The position numbers and the translations under genes are program-made. The notes under the pieces were generated by a model. That model saw nothing but the letters and a program-made list of their open reading frames with translations. It was not told where the DNA came from and did no database searches. From positions 434,001 to 498,000 of the forward strand of contig JAYRYJ010000001.1 of the NCBI GenBank assembly GCA_041917055.1: DNA of 64,000 nt, given 5' to 3'. The stretch's first letter is position 1. Each line of letters opens with the position of its first letter. Shown here in pieces: positions 61,892 to 64,000 of this stretch. The stretch is from Pseudaquidulcibacter sp041917055. GTDB taxonomy: Bacteria > Pseudomonadota > Alphaproteobacteria > Caulobacterales > Aquidulcibacteraceae.

Positions 61892-63218
61892 AATAATGGC
61901 CGGATTTGCGGCTTCTTTATTGGTTCTGGGGGCGGTTAATATAACTGCGTGCTCTAAGGGTAAAGATGCCAAAAAGGCCGAAGAAAAGAAAGGCCCGGGT
62001 CGCGTTGCACAGGCGGTTTCTATTGCACAAGTTGCGACAGTTACCATTAATCCAGAGATTGTTGTCGCAGGCACAGTACAGCCGCAAAATGAGGCGCAAG
62101 TTTTCCCAACCGCATCAGGCGCTAAGGTAACACAATTGCTCGTCGATGTCGGGCAAAATGTTAGTGCGGGACAAGTTCTTGCCAAATTGGATGCACGCCA
62201 AATTAATGCCGATAGCGAATTATTGGCAGCGCAAGTAAGGCGCGCCAAAACCGCACTTATCGAGGCTGAGGTGCAGTTGAAAACCGCGATACAAAATTTG
62301 AATCGCACCACTTCAGGTCCACAAGAAACCGCGCTTTCATTGGATCAAGCGAAATTGGCGGCAAGTGAGGCAAAGGCGCAATATGATCGCGCAATCGCCA
62401 CCAATGATATTGGTGCCTTGTCAAAAGAAGAAATCGAACGCCGTAAAACCGCATGGTTGCAGGCCGAAGCACGCCTTAAAGGCCAGCAAGGCGATGTAAG
62501 TGCAATTCTACAAGGTCGCAACCAAGCAGTTGCAGCAGCAAAAGCACGCCTTGAGGCCGCAAAATCGGATTTGCAGGTCGCAATTGCACAGCAAAACCTA
62601 AATAATGCACGCCAAAACGGTGGCCTCATTGTTGCGCCGGTTTCGGGTCTTATTACGCAAAGAAATGTGAAAGTCGGGGAAATTGCCGGAATGGCGGGCC
62701 TTCCTATGTTCACTATCACTTCAAACAATGTGCTTGAATTAATGGCTGAAGTTGCGGAAAGCGAAATTGGCCGACTTTCAAGCGGAATGGCGGCAAATTT
62801 CAAAGGCCCTGACGGTTCAAATGTTTTCGGCACATTACGTCTATTGCCCGCACAAATTGACCAACAAAAACGCACCGGCATTGCGAAATTCACTTTGGCA
62901 CCAAATGCAGCAGTCAAATCAGGTGTGTTTTTGACGGGAACAGCAAGCGCACCGACGCGCAATGTAACTGCAATTTTGGCGTCCGCCGTGATTTATGACG
63001 CACAAGGTTCGTCTGTGTTTGTAATGCGTCAAGACAATAGCGTGATTAAGCAAAAAGTGGTTCTTGGCGCACGCCAAGGCGATTTGGTTGAGATTGTGAC
63101 CGGCCCTGCGGTTGGCACTTGGGTTGTGACTTCGGGCGCATCTTTCCTTGCGGATAATGAGAAAATCAATCCGACTAAAACCGCAATTTCCAATCCCGCA
63201 CAACCTGCGAAAAAATAG
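61878..63218 (+). CDS. RND efflux periplasmic adaptor (HlyD/AcrA family), lipoprotein
   Basis: Membrane fusion protein of 446 residues linking pump and outer-membrane channel. A signal peptide ends in the lipobox ITAC. The biotinyl-lipoyl-like halves are VAGTVQPQNEAQVFP with QVLAKLD and GLIVAPVSGLITQRNVKVGE; a long coiled coil rich in Ala, Lys and Gln lies between them. ATG 61878 has GGGGGAG upstream. It precedes the pump gene by nine bases. Confidence 0.92.
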   Translation: MTKNRIMAGFAASLLVLGAVNITACSKGKDAKKAEEKKGPGRVAQAVSIAQVATVTINPEIVVAGTVQPQNEAQVFPTASGAKVTQLLVDVGQNVSAGQVLAKLDARQINADSELLAAQVRRAKTALIEAEVQLKTAIQNLNRTTSGPQETALSLDQAKLAASEAKAQYDRAIATNDIGALSKEEIERRKTAWLQAEARLKGQQGDVSAILQGRNQAVAAAKARLEAAKSDLQVAIAQQNLNNARQNGGLIVAPVSGLITQRNVKVGEIAGMAGLPMFTITSNNVLELMAEVAESEIGRLSSGMAANFKGPDGSNVFGTLRLLPAQIDQQKRTGIAKFTLAPNAAVKSGVFLTGTASAPTRNVTAILASAVIYDAQGSSVFVMRQDNSVIKQKVVLGARQGDLVEIVTGPAVGTWVVTSGASFLADNEKINPTKTAISNPAQPAKK

Positions 63219-63227
63219 GGGGAATTA

Positions 63228-64000
63228 ATGCGTTACATTTCATCATGGGCCATTAAAAACCCGATTGTTCCAGTGGTGGCATTTTTAATGCTTACCATAC
63301 TGGGGATTGGTGCGTTTTTCAAATTGCCGATTAATGATAATCCCGACATTGATTATCCTGCGTTTACGGTCGATGTTTCAATGCCGGGCGCGGCACCCTA
63401 TGAAATCCAAAACCAAATCACGGTGAAGGTTGAAGGTGCATTATCGGGCATTGAAGGGGTCAAAAAAATGACCTCTACCGCCCAAACTTCGCATTCAAAT
63501 ACATTTGTCGAATTGCAAATCGGTTCAGACGTCTCAAAAGCAGTTGATGACGCGCGCGCCGCGATTTCTCAAATCCGCTCCGATTTGCCTGATGGCATTA
63601 TGGAGCCGATTGTCGCGCGGCTTGATTTCAATGATCAATCGCCAATTGGGATTTTTGCAATCAAAGCGGCAAAAATGACGACCGAAGAATTATCTTGGTT
63701 TATTGATAATGAAGTAAGCCGTCAGTTTTTGGCGGTAAAAGGCGTTGCCAAAGTCAATCGTTTCGGCGGTGTTGACCGTCAAATAACGGTTGATATTGAC
63801 CCTGCGCGTTTGAATGCATTTGGCGGTTCGGTTTCTGATGTTTCTTATGCCTTACGCGCACAAAACGCCGATGTTCCGGGCGGTGTTGCCGAAACCGGTT
63901 CGGGGCAACAAACAATTCGCACAATGGGCGCGGCAAAATCGGTTGAAGAATTGCGCGCAATGCCTGTTGTTCTTAATAATGGGCGGGTTTTGAAACTTTC
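63228..64000 (+). CDS. RND efflux pump, inner-membrane transporter (AcrB/MdtB type), 5' part
   Basis: The first 257 residues of a proton-driven RND pump. MRYISSWAIKNPIVPVVAF is the first membrane helix, followed by the periplasmic porter domain with DYPAFTVDVSMPGAAP and RAAISQIRSDLPDGI. The rest of the roughly 1000-residue protein is outside the window. GGGGGAATTA precedes the ATG. The substrate range is unknown. Confidence 0.93.
   Translation, partial: MRYISSWAIKNPIVPVVAFLMLTILGIGAFFKLPINDNPDIDYPAFTVDVSMPGAAPYEIQNQITVKVEGALSGIEGVKKMTSTAQTSHSNTFVELQIGSDVSKAVDDARAAISQIRSDLPDGIMEPIVARLDFNDQSPIGIFAIKAAKMTTEELSWFIDNEVSRQFLAVKGVAKVNRFGGVDRQITVDIDPARLNAFGGSVSDVSYALRAQNADVPGGVAETGSGQQTIRTMGAAKSVEELRAMPVVLNNGRVLKL

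Noticed and set aside
1..64000. CRISPR arrays, tRNA and rRNA genes
   Set aside because: No regularly spaced repeat series and no tRNA- or rRNA-like sequence was noticed on reading both strands; a covariance-model search would be decisive.

Overview
The window is a 64 kb piece of a moderately AT-rich alphaproteobacterial chromosome. The lineage call rests on several genes together: a DivL-type sensor kinase with Tyr in place of the catalytic His, next to ahcY, tsaE, amgK and murU; a ChvG/ChvI two-component pair; the rpmH-rnpA-yidC-engB cluster; a methylsuccinyl-CoA dehydrogenase of the ethylmalonyl-CoA pathway; and a small DUF465 protein. A Caulobacterales/Hyphomonadaceae-like relative is my best guess. 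TTG and GTG starts are common. No rRNA, tRNA or CRISPR array was seen. The left end cuts mmsA and the right end cuts an RND pump gene.

Layout. 0-12 kb: mmsA, an acyltransferase, a TerC membrane protein, a diguanylate cyclase, purEK, hemN, zapE, a pterin dehydratase, chvIG and a Phd/VapC toxin-antitoxin pair bracketed by a direct repeat. 11.6-16.4 kb: two exported lipoprotein hydrolases, a foldback MITE, then engB-yidC-rnpA-rpmH. 16.4-22 kb: CDF transporter, fadJ-like enzyme, MAPEG protein, CobW-type GTPase and HU. 22-30.7 kb: a leftward polyamine operon (aminotransferase, two glutamine-synthetase-like ligases, PotFGHI-type ABC transporter, a 38-residue membrane protein). 31-38 kb: a glycosyltransferase, purH, a FlaA1/CapD-like dehydratase, an IscU-like protein, and a sterol desaturase/Rieske pair between hairpin-rich spacers. 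38-47.6 kb: a Kef-type antiporter, mcd, the TcmP/DUF5131 pair, a HIG1 protein, cobalamin adenosyltransferase, a HerA-like ATPase and an aldehyde dehydrogenase. 48-52.5 kb: feoA-feoB-mrp-sirB, DUF465 and ubiX. 52.6-59.4 kb: divL, a small alarmone hydrolase, ahcY, tsaE-amgK-murU. 59.5-64 kb: a tripartite efflux system with its TetR repressor.

Themes. Most of the window is housekeeping: purines, haem, ribosome and membrane protein biogenesis, peptidoglycan recycling, methyl cycle, cell-cycle signalling. CoA-thioester metabolism recurs (mmsA, fadJ, mcd, cobalamin adenosyltransferase). The accessory layer consists of the toxin-antitoxin cassette, the TcmP/DUF5131 pair placed between mcd and the HIG1/adenosyltransferase genes, and at least three families of intergenic palindromic repeats. 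The best candidate for an undescribed system is the TcmP/DUF5131 pair (41830-43615): a methyltransferase-like protein with a C-terminal winged helix beside a three-cysteine radical-SAM-like protein.
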